Source: Nitrospirales bacterium (GTDB lineage: Bacteria; Nitrospirota; Nitrospiria; Nitrospirales; UBA8639). Taken from it: DNA of 64,000 nt. The notes beneath the pieces were generated by a model that searched no databases, was not told where the DNA came from, and was given only the letters and a program-made list of their open reading frames with translations. Location: the NCBI GenBank assembly GCA_031315865.1, contig JALDRJ010000002.1:1276001-1340000 (forward strand), read 5' to 3'. Shown here piece after piece: positions 53,607 through 62,939 of this stretch. Position 1 is the stretch's first letter. Each line of letters begins with the position of its first letter. The position numbers and the translations under genes were made by a program.

Positions 53607-55007
53607 TTACTGTAAAGGGAGAGGGAGGGTTAAGGCTTGAATTCCAAACTTCTGGAGTTTTTTCCAGAGCGTGACACGGCTCATTCCGAGTAGCCTGGCG
53701 GCTTCGAGTTTGCGGCCATGTGTTTCTCTTAAGGCGGAGAGGATACGATCCCGTTCTTCTTTATGGTCAGAAACGTCAGAAGGGTGAGATGATTGAGTGT
53801 TTGGTTTGGCATCCAGAGTGCGAATTTCCGGAGGCAGGTCCAGTAGGGTTAGACAGTCCCCTTCAACGGTTACAAAAGCATGTTCAATCGCATTGCGTAA
53901 TTCCCTCACGTTGCCGGGCCAAGAGTATTTCACGAGATGGTGCATGGCATCCTGTGAGATTTCATCGACAGAGCGCTGGTACACCTTGGCGTATTCTTCG
54001 ATGAAGTGTTTGACGAGTAATGGAATATCTTCTCTTCTCTCGCTTAAGGGAGGAATCGTGATTTCGAACACGCGAATGCGATAATAAAAATCCTCGCGTA
54101 TTTCCCCGCTCGATAGCGCCGACTTTAATTTTTTATTCGTGGCCGTGATCAAACGGACATTCACTTTTACGACCCGTTCATCTCCGACCCGTCGGATTTC
54201 TCCTTCTTGCAAGACACGCAGAAGTTTGAGTTGAAGGACTGGGCTGGTATCACCGATTTCGTCCAAAAACAGCGTACCCCCATCTGCCGCTTGAAAAACT
54301 CCGACTTTGTCGCGGATAGCTCCCGTGAATGCGCCTTTGACATGTCCAAAGAGCTCGCTTTCCAGCAATGTTTCAGGGATGGCTGAACAATTAATGGCAA
54401 AGAATGGCTGATCTTTTCGACAGCTTAGAGCGTGAATCGCTCGAGCGGCCAATTCCTTTCCAGTTCCTGATTCTCCGGTGAGCAACACAGAGACGTCGCT
54501 CTGCGCCGCTAGACGAAGCCGGCGAAAGACTTCTTGCATGACCTGGCTTTTCCCGACAAGCTGTTGGAAGGCATCGCGGGACTTTGTCTGTTCCTCGAGC
54601 ACAGCAATTTTTTCGTTGCTCAAGATAAATGAGGTGAGGTCGGTAAACGTGCCGATCGCGCCCATGACTTTCCCTTGCTCATCCCGAAGCACGGAGACAT
54701 TTCCATACAGGTAGAGCTCTCGGCCGTTTTTGCCCAAGACTTTGCATTCTTGGTTACAAATTCCCCACGGATAGGGGGTGGGATTATCCAAAAATTCGGT
54801 AAGTTTGCTAAAGCCTTTACAGTTTTGCCCCTCGAGTAAATGGCAGGATTGTCCGACGACATCTTGGCTGGAATACCCGGTGATTCGTGCAGCCCCGGCA
54901 CTCCATGCGACAATGTGACCGCTCGAGTCCACGGTGAATACTCCATCTGCCATGACATCGACCATATTGCTGAGAATGCCAGGATTCTTCCTGAAATCGA
55001 GTTCCAT
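53607..55007 (-). CDS. PAS-type sigma-54-dependent activator
   Basis: 466 aa. A PAS domain (~12-120) with DGVFTVDSSGHIVAWSAGAARITGYS (in parts) and two PAS Cys-x-Cys-like loops (GQSCHLLEGQNC; NQECKVLG) may sense a ligand or metal. The AAA+ domain has Walker A GESGTGKE and the canonical GAFTGA sigma-54 loop, LFLDEIGD, and a Fis-type HTH at the C-terminus (ARLLGMSRVTLWKKL). It has no response-regulator receiver domain. The downstream rhodanese gene carries a matching sigma-54-like promoter and palindrome and is its most likely target. Confidence 0.94.
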   Translation of the reverse strand: MELDFRKNPGILSNMVDVMADGVFTVDSSGHIVAWSAGAARITGYSSQDVVGQSCHLLEGQNCKGFSKLTEFLDNPTPYPWGICNQECKVLGKNGRELYLYGNVSVLRDEQGKVMGAIGTFTDLTSFILSNEKIAVLEEQTKSRDAFQQLVGKSQVMQEVFRRLRLAAQSDVSVLLTGESGTGKELAARAIHALSCRKDQPFFAINCSAIPETLLESELFGHVKGAFTGAIRDKVGVFQAADGGTLFLDEIGDTSPVLQLKLLRVLQEGEIRRVGDERVVKVNVRLITATNKKLKSALSSGEIREDFYYRIRVFEITIPPLSERREDIPLLVKHFIEEYAKVYQRSVDEISQDAMHHLVKYSWPGNVRELRNAIEHAFVTVEGDCLTLLDLPPEIRTLDAKPNTQSSHPSDVSDHKEERDRILSALRETHGRKLEAARLLGMSRVTLWKKLQKFGIQALTLPLPLQ

Positions 55008-55087
55008 GACTTTCTTATCTCACTTTGGAATCTTTGGGGCCTGATCTAAGCAAAATTTCTGGTTTAGAGAGATGGTTCTCCAGAAAA

Positions 55088-55118
55088 AACGGCCCCGACT
55101 TGTGAAGAAGGGGCCGTT
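55088..55118 (-). terminator. Intrinsic terminator of the secreted TPR-like protein gene
   Basis: Nine-bp perfect stem AACGGCCCC/GGGGCCGTT with a 13-nt loop; on the minus strand it is followed by TTTTTTCTG. Confidence 0.88.
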
Positions 55119-55154
55119 ACGACAACGTCAAAATATTAATCCCAAGCACGGAAT

Positions 55155-56882
55155 TTATTTGGCAGCGACTAAGGCTTGAAATGAGGGATCCGTGTTCACA
55201 AAACCTTTCAATGTATCGTTATTCAGCATATAAGCCCAAGCTTCCGGAGTGGCACCTGGCACCTGTTCAAACCAGCCTCGTGATTGTTTCAACAGCTCAA
55301 GCATGGCTTGTTTATCGAGTGGAACGCGAAATGCCAGACTGTAGGCCATGGCGTAGGTCGCGGTAAATTTATCGAGAGGATCTTCCATCATTCCAAGAGC
55401 GGTTTTTGCTTCTTCGTAGCCTTTAGGGAGGTCTGGATCATCTAGGTGCCGAGTCCATGCCACTTTGCCAATCCGTGACCATGCGAGCTCCAACAACAAT
55501 CGAGCTCGCAGTTCATGTTGGTCTGATGGTACCTCTGAGAGTAATTCTTGTGGCGATGAAATGGCGGCCCTTTGATCATTGATCCATTGATAGGCAAGCC
55601 CCAAACGACGACGATTTTCAAAGTCTCCGGGCTGGAGAGAGGACAGCATTTCCATCACAGGGATCATTCTATATAAGTAATCGGCTGCTTGAGGCTCGGA
55701 TTTCCCTCCCATTTCCATCGGAAGAGTTAAGTCCATTCGATCAGTTTGTGCCTGGACAGTCCAGTACAATTCGTTAAACCGTTGGGCCAATGGTTTCTGT
55801 TCAAGGTGCACACCATGGATTCGTTCCCCATATTTGAGAAGTCCAACGAACAAATGATCTGCAAAGACTTGTAGTGCATCTTGATATCGTGGGTCCACGA
55901 GTAAAATGCGATTGAGCAACATTAGGGACACATAATCATCAGAAGCTGATTTTGCTCGTTCAAGCCCTTCTTGTAATGAGCTGGTTGCATCACCAGGCCC
56001 CCACCACTCTGTTGAGTGTTGTACAAACCCCCCCGCCTCAATGACGAAGGGGATGGTTGTTCCGTGTGGTCCTTCAAGTGGGATATCTAAGACTGCGTGA
56101 TCAACCGGAAATCCAAATTGTTTGAGGTCCGATAAGACTACCCATTTGACTTTGACCGATTTGACGATTCCTTGTGGTTTTTTATAGGGAACAGCCCAGT
56201 CCTTCGATCCAGACGCATTTGAAACTGGTGCAGTCATGGGATTCGGGTAGTTAATTTTCACCGTGACCAAGTTCGTCGGGGCGGCGACGACAGGGCCGTC
56301 TTCTTGAACCTTGAATGAGGCATGCGGTATGGGGCCTACACGTAATTTTTCAATGGTATAGGGATCCTCGGGTTGCAGGACAGCTATTTGCTTCATGACG
56401 AAAAATGATGGAGCTAACTGTCGACTTCCGGTTTCAGCAATGTAAAACCGTTGGAAATCGGCAAAGTCTACGAGTTGTCCTTTCCCTGGCCATACCGCAT
56501 CGAGTGCTCGATCACGCTGTTGGATAGCGCGAGCATGGGCCTCATCTCGTCGCTTCGTACACCAATCATAAATCTGATCTGTGTCTGGTGGGAAACTGCC
56601 ATCAGATAATTTTGACTCCTGTTTCATCCTCAAAAGACAAACAAAGTCTCCCTGCCCGGCAGCGACAGAATTTCCTGTTGAGACCGACTCGGCATATGCC
56701 TTTACCGTATCGAAGAGGACAGTTTCGTTAACGTGAGAATTGCCTGCCGCAATGGCGGGTTGAAGGTGAGCGATAAGGCTTCCCATCAAGAGGCCTACGA
56801 TGACCATGGCATATCGGCTAGATTTTTGTAACACGGTGCTGTTAACTCTATTTGAATGAATTGAATTCAATGACTCTCTCAT
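55155..56882 (-). CDS. Large secreted protein of unknown function
   Basis: 575 aa from ATG 56882 (GGAAGGAG upstream). The signal peptide core is MVIVGLLMGSLIAHLQPAIAA near residues 25-45. The mature part has a Cys in FVCLLRM and one in DWCTKRR, a beta-rich middle region and a helical, TPR-like C-terminal half (LRARLLLELAWSRIGKVAW, GYEEAKTALGMM). It may be a periplasmic or outer-membrane-attached protein. No family recognised. It precedes a cupredoxin gene on the same strand. Confidence 0.75.
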   Translation of the reverse strand: MRESLNSIHSNRVNSTVLQKSSRYAMVIVGLLMGSLIAHLQPAIAAGNSHVNETVLFDTVKAYAESVSTGNSVAAGQGDFVCLLRMKQESKLSDGSFPPDTDQIYDWCTKRRDEAHARAIQQRDRALDAVWPGKGQLVDFADFQRFYIAETGSRQLAPSFFVMKQIAVLQPEDPYTIEKLRVGPIPHASFKVQEDGPVVAAPTNLVTVKINYPNPMTAPVSNASGSKDWAVPYKKPQGIVKSVKVKWVVLSDLKQFGFPVDHAVLDIPLEGPHGTTIPFVIEAGGFVQHSTEWWGPGDATSSLQEGLERAKSASDDYVSLMLLNRILLVDPRYQDALQVFADHLFVGLLKYGERIHGVHLEQKPLAQRFNELYWTVQAQTDRMDLTLPMEMGGKSEPQAADYLYRMIPVMEMLSSLQPGDFENRRRLGLAYQWINDQRAAISSPQELLSEVPSDQHELRARLLLELAWSRIGKVAWTRHLDDPDLPKGYEEAKTALGMMEDPLDKFTATYAMAYSLAFRVPLDKQAMLELLKQSRGWFEQVPGATPEAWAYMLNNDTLKGFVNTDPSFQALVAAK

Positions 56883-56970
56883 TACCCACGACTCCTTCCA
56901 GGATATAACACTAAAAAACGTTATAAACGCTCGCTTCTTACCTGCAAACCGCAAACCTTACCACACCATT

Positions 56971-57408
56971 CTATTCCCGCACCACTATGTCTCCACGCAT
57001 GACGTGACCTGGTAAATCGCAAAAAAATGGGTACTTCCCCGGTTTTTTCGGCGTGAACAGGATTTCCGTTTGTCCGGTTGAAGGAAGGAGGACACGTACA
57101 AGACCTTCCTTGCCGAACTGAGGGGCGCCATTGCCACTGACGTTGTGAGCGGTCCCGGCAAAAAGTCCTATTGGAACAAATGCGTGGAGCTCGGCATCTT
57201 TATTTCTCAGAATGAACCGCGTTTTTTCTCCGACGTTCAGGGAAATCAAATCAGGGAGAAATTTTCGAGTCTTAACGTCTATGACAACTTCATGAATTCG
57301 TGTCTCCTCGAACCCAGATGCCAGGACCGGGGTTATTCCAGTCCAGACGAAAAGAAACACAGCAATTATTATTCGAATTGGCATGTGACTAGAGTGCCGT
57401 CGATACAT
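56971..57408 (-). CDS. Secreted cupredoxin (CarboxypepD/Cu-binding type)
   Basis: 145 aa from ATG 57408; ATG 57384 would shorten it by 8 residues and neither has a good ribosome-binding site. Signal peptide (IIIAVFLFVWTGITPVLASG). Copper ligands are recognisable as His in AELHAFVP and the C-terminal FFCDLPGHVMRGDI (Cys, His, Met). This is a plastocyanin-like type 1 or purple copper domain. With the upstream-located secreted protein gene 88 nt away it may form a transcription unit. Confidence 0.87.
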   Translation of the reverse strand: MYRRHSSHMPIRIIIAVFLFVWTGITPVLASGFEETRIHEVVIDVKTRKFLPDLISLNVGEKTRFILRNKDAELHAFVPIGLFAGTAHNVSGNGAPQFGKEGLVRVLLPSTGQTEILFTPKKPGKYPFFCDLPGHVMRGDIVVRE

Positions 57409-57817
57409 GATATGATTTCAAAACTCATTGATTTTAAGTGAAATTTCAATTGTTGCTGTATTGATAATGATATGGAGCATGAAATGCTCTTAGTCTGTCG
57501 ATATTTATTCAGTATACATCGTGCTCGTTACGTTGGGAAAGCAACCTGCTTCTTGAATATTCGATCGATTGAGAGGCTGTATACGAAGCCTTTGTTTGAT
57601 TTACTTTTGAAGCCGGGAGGGGGATGTTACCCGCAGCGCTAAATGTTTTATTTATACAAGGGAGAGGTGCGAGCAGAGCTTAAACAAGGGGATGGTGGAA
57701 AAGGCCTTTTCCCGAAATGTCTCAAGAATCCAAGTAAGGAACCGATAAGCCTTAAATATGCGATGAAATTGACATTTTTTTCATACTATTCAACAATATA
57801 CAGGAAAATGTCATAAT
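57409..57817. other. Spacer with 16-bp perfect palindrome
   Basis: 409 bases with no gene. It contains GGAAAAGGCCTTTTCC (57697-57712), a perfect palindrome, and a smaller hairpin AGGCT/AGCCT near 57572-57590. A TTGACA at 57769-57774 could be a -35 element for the small membrane protein gene. Confidence 0.5.
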
Positions 57818-57991
57818 ATGCTCGGGTATTCCATTGAGTTGGTCATTGTGGGGATCATGCTATTTATTGGCATTGCTTTGTATGGGTGGTTGGACTATCG
57901 TCGCACCGTTCGTATCGGAAATTTTGGGTTGGCCATGGTTAAGAGCCGCCTTGACGAAGCTCGTCACTCAAAGAGCATTCACCCCCGTTGA
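57818..57991 (+). CDS. Small single-span membrane protein (57 aa)
   Basis: 57 aa, ATG 57818 with CAGGAAAA about 10-15 nt upstream. One hydrophobic helix (ELVIVGIMLFIGIALYGWL) is followed by a basic patch (DYRRTVRIGN) and a charged tail (KSRLDEARHSK), which fits a membrane-anchored small protein. The overlapping frame with another start gives a less protein-like product. Function unknown. Confidence 0.5.
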   Translation: MLGYSIELVIVGIMLFIGIALYGWLDYRRTVRIGNFGLAMVKSRLDEARHSKSIHPR

Positions 57992-58017
57992 CTGTGATTC
58001 ACAAAACCCAGAATCGT

Positions 58018-58224
58018 CTAGGCCATAGAGTCCTGTTGGTAGCGGGGCGAGCTATAGAATCCAGAGGGTTCTGATCTTCTAGGAGTTAATGAAACTTCCG
58101 AACGTAATTGGACAAGGTGTCCTTCGCAAATCGCATGGCTCACGCGAGGATCGGATTCCGATCCTCTGACTCCTAAGTAAGCGATCCTTCCTTCACTCGC
58201 ACACCATGAACACATAATCTTCAT
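58018..58224 (-). CDS. Small Cys/His-rich protein
   Basis: 68 aa, GAAGGAG ribosome-binding site. The start MKIMCSWCASEG gives a CxxC. VSHAICEGH adds Cys and His, a metal-binding-like arrangement seen in short proteins associated with signalling or thiol chemistry. The last ~25 residues are basic. Function unknown. Confidence 0.6.
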   Translation of the reverse strand: MKIMCSWCASEGRIAYLGVRGSESDPRVSHAICEGHLVQLRSEVSLTPRRSEPSGFYSSPRYQQDSMA

Positions 58225-58576
58225 CTAGAGACTCCTTCTCCGTCCATCACAAGCTTGGGATAGAAGCAAGATTCAGTCCACGCCAGGGTATTTTGAAAAC
58301 TCCCGATGTTTTCATGCTTTATTCATGTTCGTCGAACCGTCGCGCAGAATAGTTCAAACACAAGTTGTACATATTGATACAGAGTGAATCGATTTCGATA
58401 CGCTGAATGTATCCTCATGAACCGGGCGGTAGGGCTGCCACCACACTAGGCAGATAGCAAGCTTGTTAAAACTTTTAAATACGTTCCAGGAGCTAATGAT
58501 TGCGTAGTTTGGCTGGAAGAAGAGAGGACGAATCCTTGATTGTATTCAGGAGAAGAGCCCAGTATACTTGGGGGTC
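58225..58576. other. Intergenic spacer
   Basis: 352 bases with no gene. AT-rich parts probably hold promoters for the divergent small genes; no element is certain. Confidence 0.45.
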
Positions 58577-58861
58577 ATGAGTATTCGAAATCGAGCGGGT
58601 GAGTGGCAACCACTTACATTGGACATCACTCCAGAATTATGCGGGGTTTGTGGAGAAGGATTATCGCGAAACTTTACCCTGCTACGTGGTGGTTGGGAGA
58701 GGTGTAGCATTTGTGAACGATTCGTGCATCATAGTTGCTTGGTAAGTGGAAAAGTTTCGTTTTTAAAAAAACGGCCTCGAGTATGCCTTACATGCGAACC
58801 ACAGGTTAGAGAACCTGAAGCTGTTCTTCATGACGCGCGTTCCACCGCCCTTAAGTCATGA
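58577..58861 (+). CDS. Small zinc-finger protein (PHD/FYVE-like Cys pattern)
   Basis: 94 aa from ATG 58577 (GGGGG upstream). Cys pattern: LCGVCGE, then WERCSICERFVHHSCLVSG, then VCLTCEP, giving C-x2-C...C-x2-C...H-x2-C...C-x2-C, the layout of a PHD or similar cross-brace zinc finger. These are rare in bacteria, and the role is unknown. The stop overlaps the next gene by 4 nt. Confidence 0.7.
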   Translation: MSIRNRAGEWQPLTLDITPELCGVCGEGLSRNFTLLRGGWERCSICERFVHHSCLVSGKVSFLKKRPRVCLTCEPQVREPEAVLHDARSTALKS

Positions 58862-59202
58862 AGTCTTCAGCACGGACGTTACCGCTGACGGTATCCCGCC
58901 AGGGTTATAGCTCTCTCTTGATTCGATTTGTCATAGCTCCGCTGCTGTGCCTGTTTAGTGGGTTTCATACCATGGATTTTATCGTTGGTGGCCTCTATTC
59001 CTGGCCGCAAATGAGCCGGGTGATGGCCTTGACGCTCGCCGTGGTTATTCTTTCCTATGAATTTGTTTATAAGGAAGCGGGGCGCTGGTCCACTGGTCAC
59101 TCTGACGTTCAACATGGGTTGAAGGCTATTCTCTACTCATGTCTGCTTCCATACATTCTGGGTGTCGTGGTTCTCTTATCCCTTGTGATCAAATCTCAGT
59201 AA
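58858..59202 (+). CDS. Small membrane protein
   Basis: 114 aa, start overlapping the zinc-finger gene. It has about three hydrophobic segments (~20-40, 55-68, 88-110). DUF-like features are not recognised. Translational coupling suggests it works with the zinc-finger protein. Confidence 0.65.
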   Translation: MKSSARTLPLTVSRQGYSSLLIRFVIAPLLCLFSGFHTMDFIVGGLYSWPQMSRVMALTLAVVILSYEFVYKEAGRWSTGHSDVQHGLKAILYSCLLPYILGVVVLLSLVIKSQ

Positions 59203-59282
59203 CAACCTGACATCGGCTGTTTTCGTTTTTGTTTGCACATCAGGTCTTCATTGTCCAACTTTATCTTCGAAGGAGTAGGGGT

Positions 59283-59465
59283 ATGAAAAATGTTGAAATG
59301 AAAGTGGACGGGAACATGTTGACGATTACGGTCGATCTTTCTCAGGAGTTCGGCCCTTCTTCTTCCGGGAAAACGACGATTATTGCGACGACGGAAGGCA
59401 ATGTGACGATACCGGGACGGGAAGAAAAGATTGGATTGAATATTTATACCAAGAGAACTCCGTAG
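59283..59465 (+). CDS. Conserved small beta-rich protein
   Basis: 60 aa from ATG 59283 (GAAGGAG, then TAGGGGT). Alternating strands (VEMKVDGNMLTITVDLS, TTIIATTEGNVTIPG) with a central SSSGKTTI that resembles a P-loop only by chance. I recall similar small proteins in several phyla; function unknown. Confidence 0.65.
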   Translation: MKNVEMKVDGNMLTITVDLSQEFGPSSSGKTTIIATTEGNVTIPGREEKIGLNIYTKRTP

Positions 59466-59506
59466 TTGAAGACTGGACGCCAGGAAATGTGATCGTACCC
59501 CAAGGG

Positions 59507-62026
59507 CTAAGCGGTCGCAGGATGCAGTTCGTCCATCAGGGCTTTTCCAGTCCAACTCTCAGGGGCCTTCATGATTTGAGATGGAGGGCCTTCTGCGACA
59601 ATATGGCCTCCATGGTGGCCGCCTTCCGGACCGAGATCGATCACCCAATCCGCGTTTCGAATGACGTCCAGATTATGTTCGATGATGAGGACGGTATTGC
59701 CCGATTCGACCAATCGATCGAGGACTTCCAGGAGTTTTTGAATGTCCGCAAAATGTAATCCAGTCGTCGGTTCATCAAGAATATACAGGGTCCGCCCCGT
59801 TGCCCGTTTGGAGAGCTCCTTCGACAACTTCACGCGCTGAGCCTCTCCGCCTGAGAGTGTTGTGGCCGATTGACCGAGTTTAATGTAATGCAACCCGACA
59901 TCGGCCAACGTTTGTAGCTTCCCTCGGATGGAGGGAAAAGCGTCGAAAAACTCCAGGGCTTCAGCGACCGTCATGTCCAGGATGTCGGCGATCGTGTTGC
60001 CCTTGTACAATATATCCAGCGTCTCTCGGTTGTACCGCTTGCCTTTGCAGGCTTCGCACGTAACATAGACGTCGGGTAAAAAGTGCATTTCGATCTTGAT
60101 CAACCCATCTCCCTGACAGGCTTCACATCGTCCACCTTTGACGTTAAAGCTGTATCGCCCCGGTTTGTACCCACGGACCCTGGATTCTGGTAGATTCGCG
60201 AATAAATCGCGGATAAAACCAAACAGTCCGGTATACGTGGCGGGGTTTGAGCGTGGCGTCCTTCCGATCGGGGATTGATCGATATCGATGACTTTATCGA
60301 GCGCGTTGGCTCCGTTGAGTCGTGAACATCCATCCATTCGTGGTTTTTTTTGGTATAAAATCTGAGACAGACTGTGATAGAGGACTTCGACGACCAAGGT
60401 GCTTTTGCCGGAGCCCGAAACGCCTGTTACACATGTTAAAAGTCCTAGGGGGAAATTAACGGTGATGTTTTGTAAGTTGAATTTTTGGGCTCCTACGACC
60501 GTCAGCAGGCCTTTGGCAGAGCGATGACGGGGGGGAAGGCCAACACGCTGAGTCCCTCGCAAATATTGGCCGGTTAAGGACTGGGGATGTTTCATGATGA
60601 CGTTTGGCGGGCCTTCGGCGATGAGATGCCCGCCTTCGATTCCGGCGCCGGGCCCCAGGTCTACGAGGTGATCGGCATTCAACATGGTGTCGGCATCGTG
60701 TTCGACAACGACGACGGTGTTTCCCATGTCTCGAAGTCGGAGCAATGTGTTCAGTAGTCGCTGGTTATCCCGTTGATGAAGGCCGATACTGGGTTCATCG
60801 AGGATGTACAACACCCCGACGAGTCCAGAACCGATTTGCGTAGCGAGACGAATCCGTTGCCCTTCTCCTCCCGAAAGCGTACCGGCTGACCGGTCAAGCG
60901 TCAGGTATTCCAGGCCGACATTTCTTAAAAAATCCAATCGTTCCCGAATTTCTTTGAGAATTCGTTGTCCAATGATGCGCTCGCGGTCGTTCAAAGACAG
61001 CGTGTTGACGAATGAAGCCGCGTCTTGAATCGAGAGTTTCGTCACGTCCGCGATGGAGTGTTCGGCAATCTTGATGGCTAAACTTTCTGGTTTGAGTCGG
61101 GCTCCATCGCAAGCTTCGCAAGGAGAATGTTGCGTGGCGTCATCATAGCTCGGGCAACCTTGCGGAAGATGCACTCCAATTCCATCGCAGGCAGGGCAAG
61201 CTCCCTGTGGGCTATTGAATGAAAAAATTCTTGGAGTGATTTCCGGATAACTGATGCCACAACGAATACAAGCGGAATGTTCACTGTATAGAGTCGGATG
61301 ATTATCGTCCGTGAGCAGCCCCACCAACCCATCAGACAACTTGAGCGCGCCTTCAATGGACTCGGCTAATCGCCGGGAAAATGCCTGATCAGCCTTCATG
61401 ATTACACGGTCAACGACGATTTCAATCGTATGTTTCTGCTGTTTTTTAAGCGTGAGATTTGAAGAAAGTTCTGTCATCTCTCCATCAATGCGTGCCCGAA
61501 TGTAGCCGGCTCGACGGGCTTGTAGGAGCTCTTTTTTGTACTCGCCTTTTCTGCCTCGGACGATCGGCGCTAAAATTTGACATTTGGTGCCGACCGGTAA
61601 GGATTGCATAGACTCGACCATCTGTTGCACGGTTTGGGCGGTGATAGGGTCACCGCACTGATAGCAAAATGGACGACCTATGCGAGCAAAAAGGAGACGA
61701 AAGTAATCATAGATTTCAGTGACGGTTCCAACAGTGGAACGGGGGTTTCGGCTGGTGTTCTTCTGTTCAATGGAAATGGCGGGCGAGAGCCCCTCGATCG
61801 AGTCGACGTCCGGTTTTCCCATTTGCTCCAGGAATTGGCGAGCATAGGCTGACAACGACTCCACGTATCGACGCTGCCCTTCCGCATAAATCGTGTCGAA
61901 TGCGAGCGAGGACTTTCCCGAGCCACTCAACCCGGTGATCACGACGAACTGATCACGTGGAATCTCGAGGTCCAGGTTTTTGAGGTTGTGCTCGCGTGCA
62001 CCCTTGATCTGAATATTCTGGCTCAT
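59507..62026 (-). CDS. uvrA: UvrABC excinuclease subunit A, lacking the insertion domain
   Basis: 839 aa from ATG 62026 (the frame is open 18 codons further up). UvrA is the DNA-damage sensor of nucleotide excision repair. Walker A motifs are GLSGSGKSS (32-40) and GVSGSGKST; signature motifs LSGGEGQR and LSGGEAQR; UvrB-binding region ~118-240. The zinc modules are present. Between CPAC (277-280) and CEAC (303-306) only ~22 residues remain, where E. coli UvrA has about 120. The protein is therefore about 100 aa shorter than the usual 940, and the missing stretch corresponds to the insertion domain. Confidence 0.95.
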   Translation of the reverse strand: MSQNIQIKGAREHNLKNLDLEIPRDQFVVITGLSGSGKSSLAFDTIYAEGQRRYVESLSAYARQFLEQMGKPDVDSIEGLSPAISIEQKNTSRNPRSTVGTVTEIYDYFRLLFARIGRPFCYQCGDPITAQTVQQMVESMQSLPVGTKCQILAPIVRGRKGEYKKELLQARRAGYIRARIDGEMTELSSNLTLKKQQKHTIEIVVDRVIMKADQAFSRRLAESIEGALKLSDGLVGLLTDDNHPTLYSEHSACIRCGISYPEITPRIFSFNSPQGACPACDGIGVHLPQGCPSYDDATQHSPCEACDGARLKPESLAIKIAEHSIADVTKLSIQDAASFVNTLSLNDRERIIGQRILKEIRERLDFLRNVGLEYLTLDRSAGTLSGGEGQRIRLATQIGSGLVGVLYILDEPSIGLHQRDNQRLLNTLLRLRDMGNTVVVVEHDADTMLNADHLVDLGPGAGIEGGHLIAEGPPNVIMKHPQSLTGQYLRGTQRVGLPPRHRSAKGLLTVVGAQKFNLQNITVNFPLGLLTCVTGVSGSGKSTLVVEVLYHSLSQILYQKKPRMDGCSRLNGANALDKVIDIDQSPIGRTPRSNPATYTGLFGFIRDLFANLPESRVRGYKPGRYSFNVKGGRCEACQGDGLIKIEMHFLPDVYVTCEACKGKRYNRETLDILYKGNTIADILDMTVAEALEFFDAFPSIRGKLQTLADVGLHYIKLGQSATTLSGGEAQRVKLSKELSKRATGRTLYILDEPTTGLHFADIQKLLEVLDRLVESGNTVLIIEHNLDVIRNADWVIDLGPEGGHHGGHIVAEGPPSQIMKAPESWTGKALMDELHPATA

Positions 62027-62235
62027 AGATGGGGTAGTCAGTATAGCATAAAAGAGAACATTGGCCCGGGAGGCAGCCATTTGACAGGAGAATATCCTTC
62101 ATTGACCGAGCCTGGGGCGTTCGATACAATCGTGACAGTTTGTTGAGTTCATCGCCCGAATACGGGGCGTCCCCGCGTCACGATGTTTGAGGCTTCATTC
62201 GCATATTCTTTTATCTATTTCTCCGGGAGTGACTC

Positions 62236-62787
62236 ATGAATCATGGAATTTGCCGGTACGTCAGAATTACCCTGATCATTGCATTGGTCCTTCAGAGCTC
62301 TCTGGCGGTTGCTGCGCGGTATGAGCTGACTCGCAATAGTATCCAAGACCCCAAAGTTCTCGATGCCGCTGATATTTCTCTCTACCAAGTGAAGTTGGGT
62401 GACCCTGAAGCGAAAGCTGTCGAATTGCTCATCGAAGAGAAAATTGCGGGGATTCGCGCTGAGCAAGAAGGAACGTTCATCCTGCTTTGGGATAAAAGCA
62501 AGCCCACGGGTGCGATGGCTGGTGTGCGCATTGTTGATGGGAAGGTTGACCTTATTTTTATGAATGACCGGTTCAGTCACAAAGTTCGCGGTATTTTCCG
62601 AACCGTTCTCACGGCGAAAACCGCTAAAGAAATTCGTGACTTACTGGGGAACGAAGACTTTCAGAACGAAACCTTAATGGGGGCCAAGCTCTTGTATGAA
62701 GAAAAAGGGTTTCTCGTCAACTTTCTCGATAGCAGCGTCAATGTGGAATTTTGTCTAGGCTGCTCTGATCTCTACAGTACATTCTGA
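62236..62787 (+). CDS. Secreted protein of unknown function
   Basis: 183 aa from ATG 62236 (GGGAG upstream). Signal peptide (ITLIIALVLQSSLAVAA). The mature part has mixed strands and helices and a C-terminal VEFCLGCSDLY CxxC pair. No family recognised. It is divergent from uvrA. Confidence 0.68.
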   Translation: MNHGICRYVRITLIIALVLQSSLAVAARYELTRNSIQDPKVLDAADISLYQVKLGDPEAKAVELLIEEKIAGIRAEQEGTFILLWDKSKPTGAMAGVRIVDGKVDLIFMNDRFSHKVRGIFRTVLTAKTAKEIRDLLGNEDFQNETLMGAKLLYEEKGFLVNFLDSSVNVEFCLGCSDLYSTF

Positions 62788-62939
62788 AAAACACGCCCAA
62801 CGACTCCTATACGGAATTGGTCTGACGGCTCTTTGACTTAGCGGTGACGGGGAGTCGTCATCCTTTCTCTATGCCCTAGAGTTCTTCGCATGACCGGCTG
62901 TAGGTACACAGATCGAGTGACCTTTCTCTAGAGCCAATC

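Noticed and set aside
57834-58028. 64-codon frame overlapping the 57-aa membrane protein
   Set aside because: The alternative frame from 57818 gives a cleaner membrane helix plus basic anchor and better placed ribosome-binding site.
59340-59400. P-loop-like SSSGKTT in the 60-aa protein
   Set aside because: The protein is far too small for a nucleotide-binding domain and the Gly pattern of Walker A is missing.
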